In this document: positions 17,192-25,083 of the stretch, in pieces | Layout: every line of letters begins with the position of its first letter | Position numbering within the stretch: position 1 is the stretch's first letter | Assembly (NCBI RefSeq): GCF_000429705.1 | Contig: NZ_KE386941.1 | Coordinates: 1,910,781 to 1,974,780 of the forward strand | Direction of reading: 5' to 3' | Source of the DNA: Alteribacter aurantiacus DSM 18675 | Lineage (GTDB): Bacteria > Bacillota > Bacilli > Bacillales > Salisediminibacteriaceae | DNA: 64,000 nucleotides | Made by a program: the position numbers and the translations under genes | Notes under the pieces: generated by a model | The model's input: the letters and a program-made list of their open reading frames with translations, nothing else | Told to the model about the DNA's origin: nothing | Databases searched by the model: none

Positions 17192-17698
17192 TTAATGTTT
17201 GTCTTGATCAAGGGAGTCAAATAGACGCTGACGTCTTTTTAAAAGAGACTGCTCCTCATTTTTTTGTTGATCAACGTTCACTTCCGCTTTCTTTTGAAGT
17301 GGTCGCTTATGTACCGGTTCTTGGTCATCTTGTAAATTTACGTTTGTGTCTTTATCAGTCGAACGATCGCCCTTGCCTTCTACAGAAACCTCAGTGTTCG
17401 TCTCATGAACGCCGGTCTCCTCGGGATCGTTCTCCAATGTGTCATCCTGATCCGTCCCTTTTAATCTCGCACTTACAACGAAAGAAATAAGCACAAGAAC
17501 GACAAACAATATAGAAACGATCATCCACCATTGGTATAAATCAAGAAGGGTAAACGCTCCAGCTGTGATTAATCCTGCACCAATCACGAGAAGAGCCGTT
17601 ACTTTTCTACTGAACACGGACGGTAAAACCATCATGATCGGAATCAGCAATAAGGTTCCCGCTGCCACGAATATATACTCTATCAAAATGTCATTCAC
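17192..17698 (-). CDS. Small membrane protein of the pilus cluster, unknown
   Basis: 168 aa. Three hydrophobic helices in the first 80 residues (about 6-25, 33-52 and 58-78), then a polar, mostly acidic cytosolic tail rich in Asp, Glu, Lys and Gln with no recognisable domain. I do not recognise the family. It lies between the GGDEF gene (after a terminator) and the VanW-like gene (68-bp gap), so it is probably the first gene of the vanW-like/pilB-T-C unit. The tail ending in RRQRLFDSLDQDK suggests an interaction surface. Confidence 0.6.
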   Translation of the reverse strand: MNDILIEYIFVAAGTLLLIPIMMVLPSVFSRKVTALLVIGAGLITAGAFTLLDLYQWWMIVSILFVVLVLISFVVSARLKGTDQDDTLENDPEETGVHETNTEVSVEGKGDRSTDKDTNVNLQDDQEPVHKRPLQKKAEVNVDQQKNEEQSLLKRRQRLFDSLDQDKH

Positions 17699-17834
17699 CT
17701 ACTTTAGCTTTCTTTTTCTCATATTTTCATTTTATACCAGTCTTTACAACATTGAAAGGATACAAGATGCAGTATTTCGCAGTATTTTTCCATCAACTTC
17801 ACATCATTGTGGGTATTTCGACACACGACCGGCT

Positions 17835-17876
17835 AAAAAAATGCCCGAAAAAAGAAAGATTCTTTTTCCGGACATG
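17835..17876 (-). terminator. Intrinsic terminator of the GGDEF gene
   Basis: Minus-strand stem TGTCCGGAAAAAGAA with TTCTTTTTTCGGGCA, then TTTTTTT, directly after the stop at 17884. It isolates the GGDEF gene from the pilus operon. Confidence 0.85.
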
Positions 17877-17883
17877 AAGTCAT

Positions 17884-19563
17884 TTATGAGAACTGAGCCA
17901 CACGATTTCGCCCTTGTTGCTTCGCCCCTGTATACATGGCCCGGTCGGCGTTTCGTAAAACAGCCATGGCATTATCATCTGGATCTGTTTTGCCAGCCAC
18001 ACCAATACTCGCTGTGACTTGGATTAAGGTTTTGTTCCCTTCAGTCAAGTCATTCTCTACAACGAATGGATGATTTTCAAGAGCCTGTCTTAATGTTTCA
18101 GCCAAGCTTTTCGCAAAGGAAAGGTTTGTATTCTCTATTAAGATAACAAACTCTTCTCCCCCGTACCGAGCTACTGTTCCAGCACTTCCTACGGTATCCT
18201 CGAGCACATTCGCCACCTGGCATAGGACTTCATTTCCACTATGGTGACCGTACGTATCATTGACCCGCTTAAAATGATCAAGATCTAAAAGAATGATGGC
18301 AAACTGTTGATCGACGCTCCCTTGTTTATCAAACTTTTCAAGGAGCAGATTCTCAAAGTATCTGAAATTATACAAGTTGGTGAGGGCGCAACGCTCACTT
18401 TCTTGTTTCGTTTTTTCATAGTTTCTCGCATTTTGCACAGCCACCGCCAAGTAGTTAGCCATAAATTCCAAGATCATCACATGGCGCTTTTCAAAGGCCC
18501 GTTTTCTCGCGGACGTTAAGGTGATGACCGCGACACACTCTTGGTTACGCATAACAGGAACAGCAATGACGGACTCTGTGTTGGCAAGAACGTCTCGGCT
18601 CTCCAGGTCTGCCCATTCACGATGTTTGTCAAAATGAATCGTCTTGCTTGTTTCCGTGACTTTTGTACTCAATTGGTCGACGGGCTTTCCTTCAAACGGT
18701 TCAGTCGACTGTCTGAACCGAATCCCGTCTTGGGGATTGTAATCATAAAGGTGAATCGTATCTACAGGGAATATGGTTTTTAAATGTTCAAAAAACAGAT
18801 TGATAATTTTATTTACACTTAAGTTTTCATTGACTTGGTATCCGTACAAACTCACTCTTTTTAAAAGATCATTGGACGTTTCCAAACTATGATACTGTTT
18901 AAGAATTAAACTCACACTTACAAAAGGGATACCCATTAAAAAGATGGCAATAAACCCAATCTGGTTATACAACATAGCAAGGGTGAGACCGACAGGGACG
19001 ATCATCACAGCCGACACGGCTTCCCACTTTAACCCTTCGTCCCAAAAGCTGACATCCCGCTTTGTTAAATATTTGATAGCTACGTAAATGAACACGTGGT
19101 TAGCGACAAAGAAGGTGACGGCGTAGCCAATAGCAGGAAGGACCATGTCTCCTGTAATGCGCTCTACATCCCCCGTTGTTCCTCCAAGAAGGTAAAAGAC
19201 CCCGGCAGACACCAGGGATACACAAAGGAAGATAACTGAATTAAATGGAAAGCGATACATTTCTTTTTTTGACAAACGAAGCATGGACAATGCTGTAAAC
19301 AAAGCCAATTGCGTCACTGCCATTTCAATCAATAGCCCAAAATGTAAAAACACGGCTAAGGCGATCCCGTGTAGTGGTATAAGTGACGTACTTTTTATTC
19401 GAATCGGAAATAAAGATACTAAAACAATGAGTACGGCAAAAGCAAAAAGACCAGCCATATTTTCATACGGGAAGGTTCGAAGATGATCGATGATGAAAAA
19501 CAAAAATATAGGAAACACAATGATCCACAATGCCCAAACTATCTGCTTCCGGTCTTTTTCCAT
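17884..19563 (-). CDS. Membrane GAF-GGDEF diguanylate cyclase
   Basis: Predicted to make cyclic di-GMP from two GTP. 559 aa: about seven membrane helices in residues 1-225, a GAF-like domain (about 245-385), then GGDEF (about 395-555). The active loop reads ARYGGEEF, the catalytically competent form, and LDLDHFKRVNDTYGHHSGNEVL is intact. The inhibitory I-site RxxD, expected nine residues before GGEEF, is replaced by GSAG, so product feedback may be lacking. Single gene with its own promoter and terminator, directly upstream of the pilus cluster. The input sensed by the membrane or GAF part is unknown. Confidence 0.9.
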   Translation of the reverse strand: MEKDRKQIVWALWIIVFPIFLFFIIDHLRTFPYENMAGLFAFAVLIVLVSLFPIRIKSTSLIPLHGIALAVFLHFGLLIEMAVTQLALFTALSMLRLSKKEMYRFPFNSVIFLCVSLVSAGVFYLLGGTTGDVERITGDMVLPAIGYAVTFFVANHVFIYVAIKYLTKRDVSFWDEGLKWEAVSAVMIVPVGLTLAMLYNQIGFIAIFLMGIPFVSVSLILKQYHSLETSNDLLKRVSLYGYQVNENLSVNKIINLFFEHLKTIFPVDTIHLYDYNPQDGIRFRQSTEPFEGKPVDQLSTKVTETSKTIHFDKHREWADLESRDVLANTESVIAVPVMRNQECVAVITLTSARKRAFEKRHVMILEFMANYLAVAVQNARNYEKTKQESERCALTNLYNFRYFENLLLEKFDKQGSVDQQFAIILLDLDHFKRVNDTYGHHSGNEVLCQVANVLEDTVGSAGTVARYGGEEFVILIENTNLSFAKSLAETLRQALENHPFVVENDLTEGNKTLIQVTASIGVAGKTDPDDNAMAVLRNADRAMYTGAKQQGRNRVAQFS

Positions 19564-19663
19564 AACGATTCCTCACTCCCTTTTGCCTCGTTTTCGTTTC
19601 GATCTCTTTTTCCACATCAAAGACGAAAAGGATTTTTTTACCACATAAGAGTGGTTAACCATT

Positions 19664-19693
19664 ATTCTATCATAAGATGTTCACTATTGTTAA
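19664..19693 (-). promoter_or_regulatory. Probable SigA promoter of the GGDEF gene
   Basis: Minus-strand TTAACA (19688-19693), 18 bp, TAGAAT (19664-19669), about 100 nt before the GGDEF start. A second, weaker pair (TTGACC, 17 bp, TTTAAT) lies nearer the folC stop. Confidence 0.45.
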
Positions 19694-19746
19694 TACTATT
19701 GTCTTATTTTTCGGAACATTTATTAAAATAGGGCATCTTTTTGTGG

Positions 19747-20979
19747 TCAATTAGACCCATCATTTATTAAAAAAGGTCGGATTTTCCCTACAAATCCTTG
19801 AGAACCTGTAATTAAAAGGGGGCCATTGTAATCACCAATCCAGGCTACAGGGTCGTTAACGATCGTTACCTCTGCAACATTCTTTGTAAGCTCGTCCACA
19901 GTCGCTGCTCGCTCATCGTCGAATGTGGTCACGACTACTGTAGTGAACGCTTTTTTTAATGTCTTTAACATACTCGTATAGTCTTTGTCTTTCATCACGC
20001 CAAATAAAACAGTAAACCTGTCGTCCGGATAAAGTTCGCCCACAGTTTTCACCAAAGCTTCAATTGCCTGAGGATTATGTGCCGTATCAAGGATTCGTCG
20101 TGGGTGCCCGCTCACTTCCTCCAACCTTCCTGGTACGTTTGTGTCCTTCAATCCCTCTCTAATGGCTTCTTCGTCCACCATCATGGCATAATGCTGCTTC
20201 ATATAATCAAGAGCCATTACCGCGAGCGTGGCATTGGTGACTTGATGGTCTCCGCACATGCCAATGGCAAGGTTTTCAAGTGATTGATAGTTTGACGTAA
20301 ACGTAAACACGGTTTCACCTGCCGTACGTGTTACAATGTCTCCTCGTCCGTAAATGCCCGCTTCATAGACTTTCGCATGCTTTTGACTAGCCTCTATCTT
20401 TATTTCTTCCAAAGCCTCCCCTGTTGCTCCCGTAAATACAGGCACACCAGACTTGATGATCCCTGCTTTTTCCCGGGAAATATCGCGAATGGTGTCACCA
20501 AGCCATGCTTCATGATCCATCCCTACGGTAGTAATGATCGATACAAGAGGGACGATCACGTTTGTTGCGTCTCGTCTTCCACCCAATCCGGTCTCAATGA
20601 TCGCAATATCGACTGGTTTCATAGAAGAAAAATAGTAAAGAGTCGCGGCCGTTGTTCGCTCAAACTCCGTTACCGTTGTTGCTAGCTCAGCTTCTGTTTC
20701 GTTAATGGCTGGGGTGATTTCGTTGATGCACCGCTCGAATTCCTCGTCACTGATTCGCTCTCCATTGATTGCAATTTGCTCTGCCGGTGTTTCCCAATAA
20801 GGAGACGTATATGTACCTGTAAAAAAGCCCGCTTTCGTTAACATGTTTTGCAGAAACGCCGTGGTCGATCCTTTTCCGTTCGTTCCCGCAACATGAATGG
20901 TTTTCACTCTTCGCTCAGGGTGGCGAAGCTTCTCCATTAGACGTTCCATTCGTTCTAATCCCAAGTTGATGGTAGACAT
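19747..20979 (-). CDS. folC: Bifunctional folylpolyglutamate synthase / dihydrofolate synthase
   Basis: Adds glutamate to folates (and makes dihydrofolate from dihydropteroate), cytosolic, Mur-ligase family. From the ATG at 20979 it has 410 aa; the open frame runs to 21042 but homology starts at MSTINLGLERMERLMEKL, which is preceded by GAGAGGAG. The P-loop is HVAGTNGKGSTTAFL; also visible are SPYWETPAEQIAINGERIS, ETGLGGRRDATNV and LDTAHNPQA. In B. subtilis folC follows valS; here a divergent RimK-like gene and a few accessory genes lie between. Confidence 0.95.
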   Translation of the reverse strand: MSTINLGLERMERLMEKLRHPERRVKTIHVAGTNGKGSTTAFLQNMLTKAGFFTGTYTSPYWETPAEQIAINGERISDEEFERCINEITPAINETEAELATTVTEFERTTAATLYYFSSMKPVDIAIIETGLGGRRDATNVIVPLVSIITTVGMDHEAWLGDTIRDISREKAGIIKSGVPVFTGATGEALEEIKIEASQKHAKVYEAGIYGRGDIVTRTAGETVFTFTSNYQSLENLAIGMCGDHQVTNATLAVMALDYMKQHYAMMVDEEAIREGLKDTNVPGRLEEVSGHPRRILDTAHNPQAIEALVKTVGELYPDDRFTVLFGVMKDKDYTSMLKTLKKAFTTVVVTTFDDERAATVDELTKNVAEVTIVNDPVAWIGDYNGPLLITGSQGFVGKIRPFLINDGSN

Positions 20980-21071
20980 GATGGTTGCTCCTCTCAATTG
21001 TGAAAATAATAGTAATCTGATACCATTTTGAAGAAACCGCAAACAAAATGCAACGTTGAAGGAGAATTCAC

Positions 21072-21965
21072 ATGCAATACGGATGGCTCGTTTATAATAG
21101 CAGTTTACTTACACCAAAGTTTATTGATTACGCTGAGTGGATGAACAATGCTGCCAAAAAAGCTGGCGTCACGTTGGACCTCGTATTAAACAGTGAGGTG
21201 CTCGTCACCATCGACCAAAATGGCGCAAGAGTTCTACAATTTCCCGAGCACCTCAGTCACCCAGACTTTGTCCATTTTGCCGATAAAGATTTGCACCTTG
21301 CCAGGCACTTGGAAGGGGCCGGTATTCCACTGTTTAATTCAAGCAGTGCCATAGAAAAGTGCGACAACAAAGCCCTGATGCACAGCGCTTTGGCCGATCA
21401 CCGTATTCCTGTACCTAAAACGATTGTCGCCCCGAAAGTTTTTGACGGCTGCACACAAGGAAACGACCGTTACACAGATTACATCGTTGACCAACTGGGA
21501 CTTCCTCTAGTGGTTAAAGAAGCATATGGCTCGTTTGGTGAACAAGTATACAAAATCAACTCACAAGTAGAATTAGGAACAGCCATCACAAAGATTGGAA
21601 GTAAAGAGGCGATTTTTCAAGAATTGATCGAAGCAAGTGCTGGGAGAGACATTCGACTGAATGTGGTTGGAGATCGTGTAGTTGCTGCCATGGAACGGAC
21701 ATCAAAAACAGATTTCCGTGCGAACGTGACCGCTGGTGGGACGACAAAACCTTACGAACCAACAGAAGAAGAAAAAACATTGGCAGTCAAAGCCGCCCAA
21801 GTGATCGGCGCCGATTTTGCCGGTGTGGATTTGTTGTTTGGTGAAAAAGGACCGATTCTTTGTGAGATCAACTCAAATCCCCATATCAGAAGCATTTACG
21901 AATGTACAGGTGTGGACGTGGCGCCTTTAATGATCGAATATATCATAGAGAAAGTAAGCAATTAA
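21072..21965 (+). CDS. RimK-family ATP-grasp ligase
   Basis: 297 aa, one of only two confident plus-strand genes here. ATP-grasp fold: central domain LPLVVKEAYGSFGEQVYKI (nucleotide-binding), IFQELIEASAGRDIRLNVVGDRVVAAMER, and the metal-binding end GVDLLFGEKGPILCEINSNPHIRS. Members of this family ligate amino acids, often glutamate, to a carboxyl acceptor; acceptor and product here are unknown. An AAGGAG site precedes the ATG. Divergent from folC with 92 bp between, and convergent with the beta-lactamase-like gene, sharing a terminator. Confidence 0.8.
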   Translation: MQYGWLVYNSSLLTPKFIDYAEWMNNAAKKAGVTLDLVLNSEVLVTIDQNGARVLQFPEHLSHPDFVHFADKDLHLARHLEGAGIPLFNSSSAIEKCDNKALMHSALADHRIPVPKTIVAPKVFDGCTQGNDRYTDYIVDQLGLPLVVKEAYGSFGEQVYKINSQVELGTAITKIGSKEAIFQELIEASAGRDIRLNVVGDRVVAAMERTSKTDFRANVTAGGTTKPYEPTEEEKTLAVKAAQVIGADFAGVDLLFGEKGPILCEINSNPHIRSIYECTGVDVAPLMIEYIIEKVSN

Positions 21966-21998
21966 AAAAGGCTGTGTGCGGAACCCGCACACAGCCTT
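21964..21998. terminator. Bidirectional intrinsic terminator
   Basis: A perfect stem GGCTGTGTGCGG/CCGCACACAGCC is flanked by six A on one side and TTTATT on the other. It ends the RimK-like gene on the plus strand and the beta-lactamase-like gene on the minus strand. Confidence 0.9.
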
Positions 21999-22780
21999 TA
22001 TTCATTTAACGACCTGTAAATCGCCTCTCCGATATAACCAATCGCTTCTTTCCCAAGGCGGTTGTTCGGTAATTGATCCAATAAAACCGCTATATACACG
22101 TCTTCTCCCCTCACGTTCATGATTCCTACATCATGTTCCACTCCCTGTAGCTCACCGGTTTTATGGGCTAGAGTAAAGGACGATTTGCCTTCAATTCGAT
22201 AAGGCAACTTTCCCCTAAGCTGTTGTTGTTTCATTGTGTGTATCGCTTTTTTACTACTTTCCGACGTGAGGATCTCGCTCGTGTTGGACAAGGCTTTGAG
22301 CATGGCCACCATATCTCTCGCACACGTCGTGTTGTCCACCCCTCTTTTAGCACTCTCTACATCCATAAACGATCGACGCAATTTCGTATTTGTGCAACCT
22401 AATCTCTTAATTGTGTGGTTGATCTGGTCTTTTCCGAGCATATTGATCAAGCAATTGGATGCCGTGTTATCCGACTGAGTAATCATCAAAGTCATCAAAT
22501 CGCCAATAGAGAGAGACTCCACTGAGTGAAGATGTTGAAGGACACCCATCCCCCCAACCCGCTCACTTGGACGAACAGTGATTCTGTCGTTTTCGTTTAA
22601 CTGCCCCTCGTCTATCAGACGATACGCTTCTATCATAATCCCAAGCTTGATCACGCTCGCAGCCGGTACGACGCGGTTTTCGTCCATAGCGATTGTATCG
22701 CGTGGCGATTCAATGAAAATGGAGTATGTGCCCTTTAGTTCGGTCACACGTTTATGAATCGTACTGTAGAGTTTGCTCAT
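21998..22780 (-). CDS. Class A beta-lactamase-like serine hydrolase, no signal peptide
   Basis: 260 aa. It has the penicillin-binding serine motifs: SVIK (SxxK, about residue 43), SDN (about 103) and HKTG (about 210). It lacks any secretion signal (starts MSKLYSTIHKRVTELKG) and lacks a clear class A omega-loop ExxLN. Cytosolic homologues in Bacillaceae are annotated both as beta-lactamase and as serine hydrolase. Without export or the deacylating Glu, true beta-lactamase activity is doubtful. The ribosome site is AAAGGGGGAG. It follows an ABC operon after 38 bp and may be co-transcribed with it. Confidence 0.75.
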   Translation of the reverse strand: MSKLYSTIHKRVTELKGTYSIFIESPRDTIAMDENRVVPAASVIKLGIMIEAYRLIDEGQLNENDRITVRPSERVGGMGVLQHLHSVESLSIGDLMTLMITQSDNTASNCLINMLGKDQINHTIKRLGCTNTKLRRSFMDVESAKRGVDNTTCARDMVAMLKALSNTSEILTSESSKKAIHTMKQQQLRGKLPYRIEGKSSFTLAHKTGELQGVEHDVGIMNVRGEDVYIAVLLDQLPNNRLGKEAIGYIGEAIYRSLNE

Positions 22781-22818
22781 TACACTCCCCCTTTTTAGAA
22801 ACGACTGTTATTGTAGGA

Positions 22819-23532
22819 TTACGCTATTTTAATTGGCGTTTCTTTTACTACTCTGTGAACCAATACCGTCGTAATCACCGCTATAATAATGGACCCTGCA
22901 ATTGCGATTGCAATAGGAGGTACCGGTAGATTTAAATTGAGTAACCCCATAACAGGTCGCGGGGTATTAAAATTCCATAACAAGTCATTTAAAGAAACGA
23001 TTAAAAGACCAACCAAAATCGTAACAAATCCACCGGCGCCTCCGTATCGATAAAACCCTAAGCCAACAAGCCAACCTACAAGAAAATAAATCGTGACTAC
23101 GAGAAAATAAGCGCTCATCGTCAATAACCAACTGTTTTCACCAAGTGGTGATAACTGAATTTCGGAAAAAACAGTAATATTAATAAAGCTTATAATCCAC
23201 GTGCCAATCGCTGTAATACCTATGATCGTCATGGTTAGCCCAAGGGATGAAAGGAATGCCCCTTGAAAGTACGACCTTCTCGTCACGCCATGTTTCACAT
23301 ACATGGGTAGGAATGCTAAGCTTGAAAGAATCCCACAAACGAGCATAAAGATCGTTGCTGTTTGAAACGTAAAGGTCAGTAGCGACATGGACCTTAATTC
23401 CGGCTCATGGACAAACCAAACAACGGCAAAGTAAAAAGCATAGACAATGGGTAAGTACCACGCAACCCATTTCATTTGGATAAAGTAAAGATCAACCGCA
23501 ATCTTCTTCCCCATTTTATTCATGGTGGTCAT
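22819..23532 (-). CDS. ABC-2 type transporter permease
   Basis: 237 aa with six predicted membrane helices, including the ABC-2 landmark GVTRRSYFQGAFLSSLG in the first cytosolic loop. Partner of the ATPase encoded immediately upstream (17-bp overlap). Probably an exporter of the YtrB type; the substrate is unknown. The sequence resembles permeases in GntR-ATPase-permease cassettes that respond to cell-wall antibiotics, but that link is only by context. Confidence 0.75.
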   Translation of the reverse strand: MTTMNKMGKKIAVDLYFIQMKWVAWYLPIVYAFYFAVVWFVHEPELRSMSLLTFTFQTATIFMLVCGILSSLAFLPMYVKHGVTRRSYFQGAFLSSLGLTMTIIGITAIGTWIISFINITVFSEIQLSPLGENSWLLTMSAYFLVVTIYFLVGWLVGLGFYRYGGAGGFVTILVGLLIVSLNDLLWNFNTPRPVMGLLNLNLPVPPIAIAIAGSIIIAVITTVLVHRVVKETPIKIA

Positions 23533-24400
23533 TCCCCTCCTTTGTTAATTGAATAAACAAGTCATGAAGTGAAACATTTCCTACTTCCAACCCTTTTTGC
23601 TCCACATCAACTTCTTTTTCTTTCGGTAATTCTCCGTACACCATCACCGATTTTGTGCCCCCAAGCTGTTGTTCACTTAACACATGAAGTCCAGCCACGA
23701 CGTCGTCAACTGCCCCACTCGAACCTGTCACAGAAAATCCTTTTTGTAAAAGAGAATCGAGTTCTTCTTGAACGAGCAATTTTCCTTTGTGAATCATGAG
23801 CACTTCGTCAAACAAGTATTCCATTTCTGAAACTAGGTGGGTAGACAAAATGAATAGCCTTGGGTTGCGCGCTTGCTCTTCTAATACCTCTTGATAAAAA
23901 AGTTCCCTGGTCGGTACGTCCATCCCTTGGTATGCCTCATCGAAAATGGTAATTGGTGTTCGACTTGCTAAACCGATTGTGACATTAAAGGCAGACTGCA
24001 TTCCCGTTGATAATTTCCTTAGAGGTTTCGTTGTTGGCAGTTGAAATCGCTCTACTAGTTCTTCTGCATATGTTCGATCAAAGGTAGGACGATAGCGCTC
24101 TGCCACTTCAAAGAAATCGTTAACAGTATCGTATTCGTCCTTGTAGTCTGTTTGATGTATGAACGTTACTTGAGCCACAGCTTTCTCGTTTTCAAAAATG
24201 CTTTCCCCGTCTATTTTTATGTGACCGCTCGTTTCCTTTTGGTAGGCAGCCAATAAAGAGAGTAAACTCGTTTTTCCAGCGCCATTTCGACCGATCAGTC
24301 CATAGGTTTTTCCGTCTTCCAATGTAAAGTTCAATCCACTTAATGCTTCAACGTCTTTATAAGACACACACAAACCCTTTGCCTCTACTTTACTCTTCAT
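23516..24400 (-). CDS. ABC transporter ATP-binding protein
   Basis: 294 aa. Walker A is GLIGRNGAGKTSLL, the signature is degenerate (LRKLSTGMQSAFNV, i.e. LSTGM for LSGGQ), Walker B is ITIFDEAYQGMD (E replaced in the usual DEP context by DEA), and the switch is LSTHLVSEMEYLFDEV. This form is typical of YtrB-like exporters paired with GntR regulators. It overlaps the regulator by 11 bp and the permease by 17 bp, so all three are one operon. Confidence 0.85.
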   Translation of the reverse strand: MKSKVEAKGLCVSYKDVEALSGLNFTLEDGKTYGLIGRNGAGKTSLLSLLAAYQKETSGHIKIDGESIFENEKAVAQVTFIHQTDYKDEYDTVNDFFEVAERYRPTFDRTYAEELVERFQLPTTKPLRKLSTGMQSAFNVTIGLASRTPITIFDEAYQGMDVPTRELFYQEVLEEQARNPRLFILSTHLVSEMEYLFDEVLMIHKGKLLVQEELDSLLQKGFSVTGSSGAVDDVVAGLHVLSEQQLGGTKSVMVYGELPKEKEVDVEQKGLEVGNVSLHDLFIQLTKEGNDHHE

Positions 24401-24791
24401 GATCCACCCTCCCTTTCAACTTCTCTATGATTTTCACAATTTCACTGTCTGACAGCTTCAGTTTATTTGCTTCTTTTAACATGGGTATTACAAACTCCTC
24501 AGCAAATCCTTCTCTTCGTTGATGAACCAATTTTTCTTTCGCCCCTTCCGCCACAAACATGCCTACACCTCTCTTTTTGTAAACAATCTCTTCTTCTACA
24601 AGGAGGTTAATGCCCTTTGCAACCGTAATATGATTGACCTTATAAAACTGAACGAGCTTGTTCGTAGATGGAATTTGGTCATGCTCCATTAGTTGCTCAT
24701 TGATGATCTGGTCTTCAATGACTTCTTTTATTTGAATAAAGATCGGCTTTTTATCATCTAACGATTTACTCAATGCCTGAGTCACCTCCAT
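24390..24791 (-). CDS. GntR (YtrA-subfamily) transcriptional regulator
   Basis: 133 aa. N-terminal winged helix (about residues 17-85; IKEVIEDQIINEQLMEHDQIPSTNKLVQFYKVNHITVAKGINLLVEEEIVYKKRGVGMFV is the conserved region, split here only by description) and a short helical C-terminus, the size of YtrA proteins that lack a large effector domain. It heads the ABC operon and probably represses it through the palindrome at 24800-24831 immediately upstream. Confidence 0.85.
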   Translation of the reverse strand: MEVTQALSKSLDDKKPIFIQIKEVIEDQIINEQLMEHDQIPSTNKLVQFYKVNHITVAKGINLLVEEEIVYKKRGVGMFVAEGAKEKLVHQRREGFAEEFVIPMLKEANKLKLSDSEIVKIIEKLKGRVDHEE

Positions 24792-24799
24792 GTACCGTT

Positions 24800-24831
24800 A
24801 TATACTTATATACTTGTGTATATAAGTATAT
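24800..24831. promoter_or_regulatory. Likely GntR operator (14-bp dyad)
   Basis: ATATACTTATATAC (24800-24813) and GTATATAAGTATAT (24818-24831) are exact reverse complements separated by TTGT. It lies 9 bp upstream of the regulator's ATG, so it would overlap the promoter or leader. Dyads of TATAC/GTATA type are usual for YtrA-like regulators. Confidence 0.7.
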
Positions 24832-24867
24832 GTGTCGTGCAGATATATTGTCAATGAAAAAAGCTAA

Positions 24868-24976
24868 CTCCGCTAAATTTGAAATAAGTCGCTCAATCCC
24901 ACATTTATCTCCGCTAAATGAAAAATAAGTCCGCCATTTACACATTTATCTCCGCCAAACCAAAAATAAGTGCCTC
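24868..24976. repeat. Tandem 41-bp repeat array 3 (alternating half-units)
   Basis: Half-units ATTTATCTCCGC and AAATAAGTCCGC alternate; the core TCC/TCG/TGC positions are 24869, 24889, 24910, 24930, 24951 and 24971, spaced 20 and 21 bp. It lies about 65 bp past the valS terminator. Its orientation relative to the terminator is opposite to arrays 1, 2 and 4. Confidence 0.8.
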
Positions 24977-25041
24977 ATTCGGGTGGCGAAAGATCCCGAT
25001 CCCTTGCGCCTTGGCCTCCCTCACAAAACCCCAAAAACACC

Positions 25042-25073
25042 AAAAAACCGCCCACTCCAACTAGAGAGGGCGG
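25042..25073 (-). terminator. Intrinsic terminator of valS
   Basis: Minus-strand stem CCGCCCTCTC with GAGTGGGCGG (one mismatch region), then TTTTTT, 11 bp after the valS stop. GGTGTTTTTGGGG follows on the transcript strand. Confidence 0.85.
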
Positions 25074-25083
25074 CCCACATCCT

